From Paramarasmius palmivorus (lineage: Eukaryota > Basidiomycota > Agaricomycetes > Agaricales > Marasmiaceae), in contig JAYKXP010000037.1 in NCBI GenBank assembly GCA_037176845.1, forward strand, positions 372,001 to 436,000: a stretch of DNA of 64,000 nucleotides, given 5' to 3'. Shown here in pieces: positions 34,989-44,692 of the stretch. The number at the start of each line of letters is the position of its first letter. Position 1 is the stretch's first letter. The translations under genes were made by a program, and so were the position numbers. Under the pieces are notes generated by a model. That model worked only from the letters and a program-made list of their open reading frames with translations, was not told the DNA's origin and did no database searches.

Positions 34989-36134
34989 TCATCTCAGATT
35001 AACCTGTGCCTCAGCCTCTTCAACAGCATCGAGTGGTTGCGTCTGAGCAGTCATGAAACTGGCCTCCATATCCCGAAAAGCCTTCATCACTAAAGTCGAC
35101 AAAACGGTAAGGAGGCTTCGCAGATTCGACAATTGGGTAGCATACCTTCTATGGTGTCCATCTGGGTAGATTTGATATACGACACTGTCACAAGGCATCG
35201 ACTCGGAATACGAGTTTGTAGATACTAAAGCGGTCACGTACCTGGGAGTGCTGAGCCATTATTGGTCATAGCACCATCTTCGTGGTTATCCGTCACGTAG
35301 GAAATACCAATCCTGGTTCGCGTGTGATGCTGGGATTCCTCTACATTTGTAACGGTAGGGTTCGCTATACCGTATTGCCACTATGTTAAGATTCGTTCGC
35401 TGGTTTAAATTGAGCTGCTTACCGCCCTCCATTCTTAGGACAGCGCCATTATTGGTGACAGCAAATTTACCCAGGGTTTCGGTGCGAAACTCTTTCGAGT
35501 TAGCATCGGGTTGATTCGCCGTCTTTACACCGCCCTCTAATAAGTGAGAAGTATGGCAGTAGTGAGCTAAATTGATTCTATCACAAAATGGCAACTCACT
35601 ATCGTAAACTTGAACGTTATTGTTGGTTGTCACAAAATTCTTGCGTTGAGTAGTGGTGTATGTGGGCTTCTTAGCAGCATTGTTACCTTCCCCTCCATTA
35701 GTACGCGGAATATCTTGCGAACAAGCTGCGGGAAAGGGTGTCAGCCAGTTACCGAATCAAAAAGTCAATAAGTATATGTTGCTCACTAATGTGTTCGGTG
35801 TCAGAAACCCCATTCTGTTGCCCTCCTTGTTGAGGAATCTCGTTGACTCGGGTGTCAAGATCTCCATTCTGTTCCTCTGCCTGTTGAGGACTCGAATTGA
35901 AAGGCACTTGCATGTCTGGTCGCCCACCTTCAGTCAATCAGTAACAATGACCGAGAACAGAGTGAAAACAGCCGCACTGGTCGTATCACTGTATGTCGGT
36001 GGCGGTGTGTCTAGAGCATTTGCAGCTATCTGAGCCTTGCCCTGGTCGGTGACGCTATCATGCTCCGGGGCGTGCGGTAACTTCTCCCTTGGTGGTTTCT
36101 GCTTCTTTGAAAAGACTCGTTTGAAGAGGCCCAT
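34989..36134 (-). CDS. Unrecognised seven-exon protein with N-N repeats and PPPTY motif (copy X)
   Basis: Paralogue of the gene at 31548-32759, about 262 residues, seven exons with agreeing phases. It starts M-G-L-F-K-R-V-F-S-K-K-Q-K-P-P-R, a strongly basic end that could touch a membrane surface. P-P-P-T-Y-S sits at the first exon border. Exon 2 is glutamine- and asparagine-rich (two related Q-Q-N-G-D/V units). Exons 3-5 hold the modules T-T-N-N-N-V-Q-V-Y-D, F-R-T-E-T-L-G-K-F-A-V-T-N-N-G-A and I-S-Y-V-T-D-N ... M-T-N-N-G-S-A-L-P. The last two exons form a probable helix (T-I-E-V-M-K-A-F-R-D-M-E-A-S-F). No enzyme motif. Function unknown; the repeats look like beta hairpins. Confidence 0.6.
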
Positions 36135-36806
36135 GTCGAGATGGATACTTGAAACTAGTGAAAACTCTTGCAAGTTTCTGGAAATGTTGTATGAGTGTTT
36201 ACAAGGTGAAGATCCTTTTTATCTTACCACTGTGCCGCCACAGCATCATTCATTGTGGATTTTGCGAGGCTTCAGGGTCCAAGCATGCTTGAGGCATGTT
36301 ATCTGAAGGAAGTGACGAGAAAGAACAAATTACGGCGACCACTTACAATCGATAGAACGACCGGAGATGGAGCTCACCTTGCAGCGCACATACTGTTGAA
36401 TTACTCGATTAATCTGGATTGGTCACAGGTCTGTCTGTCTGCATCGCTTCTGACCTGCAGAAAGCGCCCAAAGCATCAAACCAGAACCACCTCAGTTGGC
36501 AGTTGGAGCAACTTGGTGCAACGAGGCGTGTCAAGCCATTCAAAAGATAGCTGCCTTGACATTAAGCGCCCGCGTGTACATTCGAGAACAGCTTGAAAGC
36601 TGTGGAATTCGATGAATTATCATTGACTGTCTGAGATCGAGGGTTCTCAATACAAAGGTGAACGTGAGGCTTCCTGTAAGAACCCTCTAAAACCTGAGTC
36701 GGAGTTTAGACGAGACTATCAGAGGTGCGTTATAATTCGAGCTGATGGGAAAACACTTCACTTGGAACGGAAACGATGGTGCCTTGTATTGGGATGAACG
36801 TTCCAA

Positions 36807-36945
36807 TTCAGTACCTTGGCGCTTGTACTGTGAGAATCCGGTGTACATCGATTCCTTCCAGTGGACGACACACCGGAAACGCCTTGAACGTTCGGATTCC
36901 GCACGTTGGCTTGTACTGGTACATTGATTCCTTTCACCGGATGAT
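36807..36945. repeat. Diverged tandem duplication
   Basis: Two adjacent units, each beginning gaacgttc and sharing ttggc-cttgtact and acat-gattcctt. About 60-75 bp each, clearly diverged. Confidence 0.45.
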
Positions 36946-37643
36946 GATATAATCTCCACCATTCGCGCGATGAGAGTGTTCGAAGCCCGAGGTACCAGAA
37001 TAGACACTGTGGGACGTGAAGTTTACTGTTCTAATCTGATTTGCAGGATCGGAGGAACAAACTCTAAAACTCACGAGGCTCCAATTCCAAACCTTGACGA
37101 TTTTTCTTGATCCACCCAAGTCATCAGTACACCGAAAGCGAAAGCGATTTCACGAAACCAAGAGTCGAGGTCGGAGTCGTCGTGGTTACGTCGCAAGAAT
37201 GCAAGTGGCTGTGCTGCTACCATCACACCGGATTTGCCTTGCTGAGTTAGGGTTCTTGCCGCCACCGTGACTCAGTACTCAGGCCTCAGATGCCAAAGCA
37301 CTGAATCATCCTGGCCGTGCCAAACAAATCTCGCCATGAACGGTACTGGATCAATCTACACAAAGTTACGACTACCTAATATGAGCGGATAAAGCCGTAT
37401 CAACTTGAATATCTTGTCTCGTACCCCCTTGGTTCGCATTGGTAAGATTCAACATATGTAGCGCAAGAGTTAACTTCTTCCCAAGGTGCATAATAACAGG
37501 ACTACACCGACTCGGAGAGGAGATCTAACCCAATCGATAGGTCACGCCATCGAGGAATGTTGGTGTGATATCAGGCTACGTCGAAAAAAAGGTTTGGCGC
37601 GCTGATCTGTCCGAGTTGGTCCACGGAGGTTCAAGTTCTCCTA

Positions 37644-37678
37644 CCAGAGAGAAGTACGACTCGCGGGCTGGCAATGGC
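37644..37678. repeat. Dispersed repeat, actcgcgggctggc type
   Basis: The core agagaagtacgactcgcggg recurs in diverged form at 38947-38980 and 39633-39662, always near the tRNA-Val loci. Confidence 0.5.
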
Positions 37679-38108
37679 GAAAGGAAGCCGCCACCATGAT
37701 CGCCAAACTCAATATACTTTACCACGCGGTTCGACGGTGTAGTCACCGATTTTGGGTGGTGTACTGCCATCGAATCAAGCGCCTAAAACCATTTCTTTGA
37801 GGAACATTAGATGTAGTACTCCCAAGTCGGATACTGAGGGCGCCGATGAGTTGCTGTAGTGATGGTTATGTCAAACGAAGGTTTTGGTCGGCGTGCGGAT
37901 TCACCAGACCACAGAAAGTCCTAGAGTGAACGGCTAGCGCTCAGATTTTCCGACGCCACATACCGAAAGCCAGTCCACCGTGACAAGTATCAGAAGGATC
38001 GTCGAGCTCATGGTGGTAACGGTGCAAGAATATGAGTGGCTGTGTCTCATTTGTTCGGCATTTACCTTGCCGAGTTTCCCGTCGTAGCTCGGGTGTCAAA
38101 GCGGTCAC

Positions 38109-38190
38109 TAACTTGAAAATCTCTCATCCTTGGCTGTACCAAACTTGAAATCTCGCTATGGATGGCAGTAGCTGCGCTTCTAAACAACCT
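38109..38190. repeat. Dispersed repeat, paired with 42060-42140
   Basis: aacttgaaaatctctcat...tgtaccaaac...cttgaaatctcgctatgg occurs here and at 42060-42140. Both copies lie about 100 bp upstream of a minus-strand tRNA-Val-like locus, so a larger unit was duplicated. Confidence 0.6.
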
Positions 38191-38278
38191 GAAGAAAGAT
38201 CTGGATTGCGGCTTGCTACCACCTTGGAGTCCGAGTCCAAGTCTGAGTTTACAAAAACATCGTGCTGCTATTGGTTAA

Positions 38279-38363
38279 TGATTCGACCCAGGTTCGAACT
38301 GGGACCTTTCCAGCGTATTATGTTAGATGTGATACCGTATATAACCAACTACACCATCGAACC
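38279..38363 (-). pseudogene. tRNA-Val-like pseudogene
   Basis: The ends match tRNA-Val (5' ggttcgatggtgtagttgg; 3' cagttcgaacctgggtcgaa), so the acceptor and T arms still fold. The anticodon arm is scrambled: the TCTGT/ACAGA stem is gone. Probably not functional. Confidence 0.6.
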
Positions 38364-38591
38364 AGTTCCTCGCTCTCTCTCAATCCGTGTTTTCTTATAC
38401 CCGATACGAGATGTTGAATACTGAAAAACCCCATGCCAGTAGTTGACGGAAAGGTGCCAGTGGGTCACGGAAGCTACCTCCAAAAACCACCGCTCTAAAT
38501 CGTTTTCACACCCAAGCCGGACAACACTTGGATTTATCGAACAATGGGTCCTGGATTGGCATAGGCGTTGTCAGTGCCAAACGTCACCCAT

Positions 38592-38687
38592 GGTTCGATG
38601 GCGTAGTTGGTTATCGCATCTGTCTAACATGAAATGTTAGGTATATTCTTACACAGAAGGTCCCCAGTTCGAGCCTGGGTCGAATCA
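38592..38687 (+). tRNA. tRNA-Val(AAC), 22-bp intron
   Basis: The acceptor stem GGTTCGA/TCGAATC, D arm GCG...CGC, anticodon stem TCTGT/ACAGA with loop C-T-A-A-C-A|C, T arm CCCAG/CTGGG and discriminator A all fit. The anticodon is AAC (valine). The 22-bp intron follows position 37, the canonical place for nuclear tRNA introns. Confidence 0.92.
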
Positions 38688-38879
38688 TGTTAGCGATAAC
38701 TCATCTTTTTCTTTACCGTGGAGAGAAGGGAAGAAAGCAACCCAGTTGCAGAGGTTTTTGTTATTGTTATTGTATCCTAGAGTCGTGTTCGAGTCGGATA
38801 ATAATAGGACTACACGAAGAGGAATCGATAAGTCATACATACATCTACCGACCGTGACAAAGTGGCGATAGTCACGTAG

Positions 38880-38980
38880 AAGGTTTTGGTTGGCGTTCGG
38901 ATTTATCGGACCATTGAAATCCTGCCAGTAGCTGCATGTAAGCGCCAGAGAGAAATAAGACTCGCAGGTTAATGCCAAAG
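38880..38980. repeat. Dispersed repeat, cggatttatcggacca type
   Basis: gtt-cggatttatcggaccat recurs at 39570-39600, at 42365-42387 inverted, and diverged at 37880-37912. It is followed here, as at 39570, by the actcgc-ggctgg type repeat, so both belong to one module. Confidence 0.55.
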
Positions 38981-39278
38981 TCCAGGGTTTTGGAAAGTCA
39001 GGTTGAGTTCAGTATATTGTTTTGAGCGGCGAAGGAAAAATGAGGTTGGTCCGAACTCGAGATTATATGACCTGTTTATCAATCGATTACAGGGACTTGA
39101 CTTGTGTTAAACCACGGTTAGTATCACTTGCATTTGACATCGAGCATCTGGGCACTACAACCTGTGTGAGTGCCCAACCTAACCTAAAATCTGCTTTCAG
39201 TAAATCCTGGTCCCTAGTCATTCGCACTTGAGTATTCTTGGAGGGTGCCTGGCTGAATGTTTGAGCGCAGAACCACAT

Positions 39279-39379
39279 GGTTCGATGGCGTAGTTGGTTA
39301 TCGCATCTGTCTAACATTGGTGGAATATCAACATTGGGTTATACACAGAAGGTCCCCAGTTCGAGCCTGGGTCGAATCA
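39279..39379 (+). tRNA. tRNA-Val(AAC), 27-bp intron
   Basis: Mature part the same as the copy at 38592-38687 by eye. The 27-bp intron after position 37 has a different sequence (begins ttggtgg, ends gttata). Confidence 0.92.
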
Positions 39380-39753
39380 CATCAGAGAAAAGCCTCCAGT
39401 TTACTTTTCTCTTTTTGTTTGACTTTTAGCCGCGAAAGCAAAAGTATTGCGATCGATTCTAGGGTATGCTGTTCCAGTTAGTATATACTTGAGACAAATT
39501 GAGAGACAACTTCACGAGTTACTACACCGAACGCGAGAGGTGATCGATAGGTTGTGGCGAGAAAGACTTGGTCGGCGCTCGGATTTATCGGACCACTAGC
39601 GCCTAAATTTTTGTTGTGAGTGCTGGATTCGGGGAGAAATACAACTCGCGGGCTGGCGATGAGATTATTGTCATTGCGGCGTGATGCAAGAGACCACAGG
39701 ATACTGTTGTTGTTGTTTCGGGTGGCGAAAAACAACTGGAATAGCAATTCATA

Positions 39754-39849
39754 TGATTCGACCCAGGCTCGAACTGGGGACCTTCTGTGTAACACCGTGG
39801 ATTTAACGAGATGTTAGACAGATGCGATAACCAACTACGCCATCGAACC
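39754..39849 (-). tRNA. tRNA-Val(AAC), 22-bp intron
   Basis: Minus-strand copy, full cloverleaf and AAC anticodon. The 22-bp intron begins tctcgtt and ends gtgtta, unlike the other copies. Confidence 0.92.
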
Positions 39850-40049
39850 GCACACACAGGACTACGCTCCCTTGGCTATGTCGCAACTCAGAAGGCGTCG
39901 AATAACGCCCAGCGCCTAACTAAAAATTCAAGCCCTCGTTACGGACAGTCACCACGACCCTTGATATCAATCAAACATTCATCACTCCACCTCCCAAAAA
40001 CAAACATGTATGTTGCCACGATGCCACGAATCCAACATACCCCGTCCCT

Positions 40050-41769
40050 ATGCCCATCCACCTCACCGAAAAACACATCCTCTCAGCCTACATCCTCTTA
40101 TCCCAACTCTTCTCATTCAGCTTACCTCCATTCACACCACGTGTATTCACACACCCTTCCCAAAACGCACCGTTTACTACAGCCCTAGCGTCGGTATGTT
40201 TATCACCGTACGCTCCGCCAGGAAGCTTCATTAGCGCCACTGTCCAATCGTTCGTCTTTTATCACCTCCCGTACACGAAAACACTCGGGCTCTGGATATA
40301 CCTAGCGCACATACCGGTGTATTTGCTACGCACACTCCTCGGATACGTGTTCACGCGAAGCGTAGGATGGGCTTTTCCTGCGCTGTTTCGCCATTGGGCG
40401 CTGTATGAGACGAGTTCTGGGTTTGGACCTGGGTTGGTTGTCGTTTTATGCTCTGGGCCGTGGTTGGCTGGGGAAGGCAGGGAATGGGTACCAGAGAGAT
40501 TGAGAGGTAGAATGGGCGACCTGTCGGTGTTGGTGTGTCTTACGGCGGTGTTGTCGATGGCAGAGAACAGACCGTGGACGTACGCTTGCGCGTTGATGGT
40601 TTCTGGGCTTGTTAGGCTCGTGGTACCGTTCTTCTCTTCTTCCACGACGACGACGACGGTGGAAGAGTACGAGTTACCAACTACCAATACCGCGCCGACG
40701 ACGACAAGGAGATTCAGTACCATCCGCACATACACCCAAAATACCTTCGTACCAGCGCTCAAAACCACATTCACACCTCTCCTCGTTATCTACCTCCTCA
40801 CATCTCTAGTCACCTACCTAACCCGAACACACGGTGCAACACCCCTTCCCCCAGACGCCCTGCTAGACATACTAATCCTAACATTCCCTCGACCGGGCGA
40901 TACCAAAACACACACATCCATCATCCAATCCACTTTGGATTCCTTCGCCTCTATCAACAACGTCAATGTATACGTATACACCCACGCTCCTTCTTCATCA
41001 CACGCTGCGCTCGAGGCTCTACCAGCGCTCTACCCACAGGTAGAGTTTACGTCGGCTCCGCATGTTTTGCCGGATGCGGGGAAGTACGTGGATGCACAGC
41101 ATTTACATTTAGCGTCTGCGTTGGGGTGGTACAAACAGAACAGGGAGAAGAAGGTGAAGGGCAGGTGGTTGATGTTGATGGAAGACGACTTTCCTTTATG
41201 TCCGGGGTATGGAGCGGATGTGTTGGGTCGTACGATGTGGATTCTCGAGGGTAATACTGCAGTATGGAAAGGAGCGTGGATTGGTACAGGTGGTAGGTGC
41301 GTAGACCCCTTTTCCTTCGATTTCTTTTTCTTCGCGTGCTGACGCCCTCCCTTCCAGCGGCCTAATCTTCCCAAACACCCAACTACCCGCACTCCAACAC
41401 ACCCTTCTTTCATACGCCAAATCCGACCTCGTACCCAGCAGGAAACACAAGCCAGCAGACGTAGTAATGCAAGATTGCCTTCTGGGTCGAGAGAACCTTT
41501 GCCTGCTCCGTTCTTCCGCCGATACCCCCGACGCTACCACCTCACCCAACACGATACCCCCAGCCGTTCAAGCCGACCTGCGCACCCTACAAACCCCTAA
41601 CAAAAACGCGGAAAGGAACCAGATCCTAATCCCGAGTAGATTATCAACAGATCACATCGGCGGTCTGCTCTCCACGACAGCTAACAAAGCCCAGAATACC
41701 GATAAGTGGAGATGTGGGTGGAGACATGTGTTGGAAGGTGATGAAGGAGTTGGGGTTATCGTAGTGTAG
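40050..41769 (+). CDS. Multi-pass membrane protein with glycosyltransferase-like C-terminal domain
   Basis: 552 residues in two exons (40050-41296, 41358-41769). The N-terminal half has several membrane helices (S-A-Y-I-L-L-S-Q-L-F-S-F, L-G-L-W-I-Y-L-A-H-I-P-V-Y-L-L, G-D-L-S-V-L-V-C-L-T-A-V-L, and F-T-P-L-L-V-I-Y-L-L-T-S-L). A soluble domain follows, starting L-L-D-I-L-I-L-T-F-P-R, with W-L-M-L-M-E-D-D-F-P-L-C, an E-D-D motif in the place of the metal-binding acidic motif of GT-A glycosyltransferases. The layout recalls PGAP4-type GalNAc transferases, which modify GPI anchors in the Golgi; I infer this from the motif only. The ATG at 40050 is the first in frame. tRNA-Val genes flank it on both sides. 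Confidence 0.6.
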
Positions 41770-41870
41770 TCTAGTTTTAGTTTGGGTTTTTTGTTCGGCT
41801 TGCTTGCTTGCTACGGACGAATAAAACAATGAAATACGACAAGAGAAGGAAACGGAGGGCTAGGGTATCT

Positions 41871-41970
41871 GGTTCGATGGCGTAGTTGGTTATCGCATCT
41901 GTCTAACATTAGAGCTTGAGAGTATCTCGTGTTACACAGAAGGTCCCCAGTTCGAACCTGGGTCGAATCA
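41871..41970 (+). tRNA. tRNA-Val(AAC), 26-bp intron
   Basis: Full cloverleaf with AAC anticodon. The T-arm has ttcgaacc where two other copies have ttcgagcc. The 26-bp intron begins ttagagc and ends cgtgtta. It lies 101 bp downstream of the membrane-protein stop. Confidence 0.92.
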
Positions 41971-42221
41971 TATGTTTATCCCCCGTATATGGATCTCTTT
42001 TTTTCCCTTCTTCGTCTCGTCTCCTCTGTTCAATCAAAACTCGGGAAAAAAAAGGTTAATAACTTGAAAATCTCTCATCTTGGGTGTACCAAACAACTTG
42101 AAATCTCGCTATGGTTGGTAGTACCTGCACATCACAACCATAATCCCTGAGTACATGGTCCGAAATTCGAGCCACAAAGTACCTCCGAACCTGAGCCTAC
42201 AAAAAACTATCTTATTGCCAA

Positions 42222-42318
42222 TGATTCGACCCAGGCTCGAACTGGGGACCTTCTGTGTAATGTATCCTAGCATCAGAGTATGTTAGACAGATGCGATAAC
42301 CAACTACGCCATCGAACC
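42222..42318 (-). tRNA. tRNA-Val(AAC), 23-bp intron
   Basis: Full cloverleaf, AAC anticodon; the 23-bp intron begins tactctg and ends acatta. Converges with the copy at 41871. Confidence 0.92.
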
Positions 42319-42411
42319 ATAATGCATGAGTGGAGGGGCATAACACCACGCTGAATCCCACGAAGTCCGATAAATCCGAACGCCGATTTTTGGAGGCCCG
42401 GGAAGTGTACG

Positions 42412-42490
42412 GGTTCGATGGTGTAGTTGATCTAACGTACTGCCATGCGCTGGATATGCAAGAGCCCCAGTTCGAATCCGTGTCGAATCA
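42412..42490 (+). pseudogene. tRNA-Val-like pseudogene
   Basis: The ends match (ggttcgatggtgtagttg ... gtcgaatca), but the anticodon arm is lost and the T stem (CCCAG/CCGTG) is mispaired. It shares ggtgtagttg with the pseudogene at 38279-38363. Confidence 0.6.
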
Positions 42491-43131
42491 TTGGGTTTGA
42501 GACTTGGTAGTTGTTTTTGTAGGCTCGGACTCGCCAACAGAGGATCCTTCTCATACTTACTTGGGGGGTTGTTTAGAAGCACAGGCTAAGACGAGAGGGA
42601 ACGATTGCTTTCACACCCGAGTGGTAAATGGCAGAAACACACTCTTACCATAGTAATCACCATGAGCTGGCTTTTGGTACCGTTTCAGTGATGAATGGGA
42701 CTCGAAGTAGTCGAACCTTTCCGGCGCTTAGCAGGAAACTTGCCTGGGAACTGCGACACAGCCTTGCCCCTTGCAGCGTGACCACCATGACACGACGCGC
42801 ATTCAGCTCAGTTTGCAACTTCGTCAAGTAATCAGACTCGAAGTACAACCATAATTATCTCGACTTTCTTAAGGCATACTACGGTAATCCGGGTCCATAG
42901 AACAAGATGTAAGTATGCACCGGTCAAGATTGATATCATTCTTATCAGATGCCAGGAAGTTGTATCCAGATTCCCGAATGACCCAAGGACCAAGATAACA
43001 ACCACGGTAATTGACGGAATTTCCTTTGCGACTGTCCACCACCATGTTGACGCACAATGGAAGATCTCTCCCCTCTCTTCCTGATCTGTACATCTCATAA
43101 AACAACTTACCATGCCTCCATCATATCAACC
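42491..43131. other. Intergenic with repeat relics
   Basis: Two further diverged copies of the caccatgag-type repeat (near 42640 and 42770). A minus-strand open stretch at 42869-43105 (Y-R-G-C-Y-L-G-P-W-V-I-R-E-S-G-Y) looks protein-like but is isolated. Confidence 0.35.
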
Positions 43132-43148
43132 ATGACTTTTTTTTCTAG

Positions 43149-44366
43149 ACCCCCTACGACGCACGACACCCCTACCCACCAAAGACCTCATTGCCTACTC
43201 CCAAGTCGCACAAAATCGTAAAAAACTACCACCTCCGCATATTCCGAATCGAACTTATCCTCTCTCCCTATTTTGAACATGTGAGGATTACAGAGGTGTT
43301 TAATTTCGTGCGCAAGGGGAGGAAGATACAGGTTATAGCGTGTGTTGGGACGCCGTTGGAGGTGATTTTGGAGTTTCATAGTAGTGAGTTTGAAGTCGTC
43401 ACGGATTTTGTTGGGTTGGTACTGACCTGGAGATGATACAGCGGTCGTGATGTGCCTGATATCCTACTCTCACGCGGTCTGCCTCTACCCTCGATCTACG
43501 GTCATAGATGGAGTTACTGTCGGGAATTATAGATGGAATGAAGGTCAAGATGCCGCGAGGGATAAATACCGAGATCGTGGATGGGAACTTGACCAGGCAG
43601 TTGACGCTTCCAAGGGATTAAACCGTCCCTCGGGCCTCAGCTTCCTCGAGTATCGAAGACTCGGCTTGTTGGACTATCCCTCTCAACCCCGTAATTCCTG
43701 GTGATTTCGTCCGAAGTGATATGTCGTTGGGTGATTTCGATAACCTGGGCCACGGGATACATTCTTGGAGTTGTAGGTACACGCATGGGAGTTACCTCCA
43801 TCTGGCGTTTGAAACCCTGTGGGTGGATGAATTGGGGCAGTGGTTTTGTCTCCCGGAAGGCGTTGTGAGGAAGGTGGAAGAAGGGATGTTTCGTTTGCCT
43901 CAGGGTGTCGGAGAGGATGAGTAAGTGATCGGTGATTAGTCGACGTGATAGCTTAGCGCTTAACCATAATCTCTTTCAGGGCACGACGAGCAGCGAGAGA
44001 TGTCGCCCGACGATTCAAAGGTGGTTTATCGCAGAATGATCATCGACGCGTTCAAGGAGGCACAAGAACGGTTTCCGTACACGCCAAGGGCCAAGATGCC
44101 ACCAGTAAGAGCTGCTACGTTCATATGGAGCTACGTACGGACTCTGTTTGAGAACTTGAAAACGCCACCAAAGGTATCGTCTGTTTTCTCGTTATTAACG
44201 TGGATTGGTTTTTTGAGGTGCGACAACATAGGTATCCATAACGTTCAAGGAGGAAAGGAATGGTGATATCTGGACGTATGTTGATGTGGAAGAGATACCC
44301 AAGCTTCTGAGTTTGCGTAGGAATGATTGGGAATATCATAGATTGAAGATACGTGTAAAGTATTAG
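43149..44366 (+). pseudogene. F-box-like / NTase-fold protein, decayed paralogue C
   Basis: The only plus-strand member of the family. It keeps P-P-T-T-H-D at the start, then a frameshift, then S-H-K-I-V-K-N-Y-H-L-R ... L-S-P-Y-F-E-H-V-R. This joins directly to I-T-E-V-F-N-F-V-R-K-G: about 100 residues are missing, exactly the part with the G-S-S-A-L and D-L-D motifs. The middle exon is present (Y-S-H-A-V-C-L-Y-P-R-S-T), but a net 8-nt loss near 43660 shifts the frame before C-W-T-I-P-L-N. The C-terminal exons (M-P-P-V-R-A-A-T-F-I-W-S-Y; G-D-I-W-T-Y-V; end R-V-K-Y at 44366) are open. Not a catalytic protein; a C-terminal fragment might still be made. Confidence 0.75.
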
Positions 44367-44692
44367 TTTAGTGAGTAGATGTTGGCGTGAAAGATAATAG
44401 ACATATAAAGAATCACCTGGTCCTCATGTTGCGCCAGCGTAGTATGTCAGAATGTGAACCTAGTGGTTGTAAATCAAGGGCTCAAACGCACAGAACGGCT
44501 AAATTACTATACGACTGGTATTTTGACAATGTTATGATACATCAGGATGCATGGTACTACATCATGGAACAGACAATATTGAGACCATTATATATGCATA
44601 TGAGACAACACTTTGTAGTGGACTAGAAGTAGAATTGATAATACAGATACCAGATCACGGTTTGTCAAAGTATCCGTGGTCCTCATAATATA
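44367..44692. other. Intergenic, convergent 3' ends
   Basis: Between paralogues C (+) and D (-). No gene seen. Confidence 0.5.

Larger units (their letters stand above)
36135..38278. other. Repeat-rich intergenic region
   Basis: No intact gene. A minus-strand coding-like stretch at 37071-37265 (L-A-F-L-R-R-N-H-D-D-S-D-L-D-S-W-F) overlaps a dispersed repeat and may be a relic. Copies of the tRNA-associated repeats start here (near 37644, 37880 and 38109). Confidence 0.4.

Noticed and set aside
36807..36945. CRISPR-like repeat
   Set aside because: Only two diverged adjacent units in a eukaryotic genome; a plain tandem duplication.
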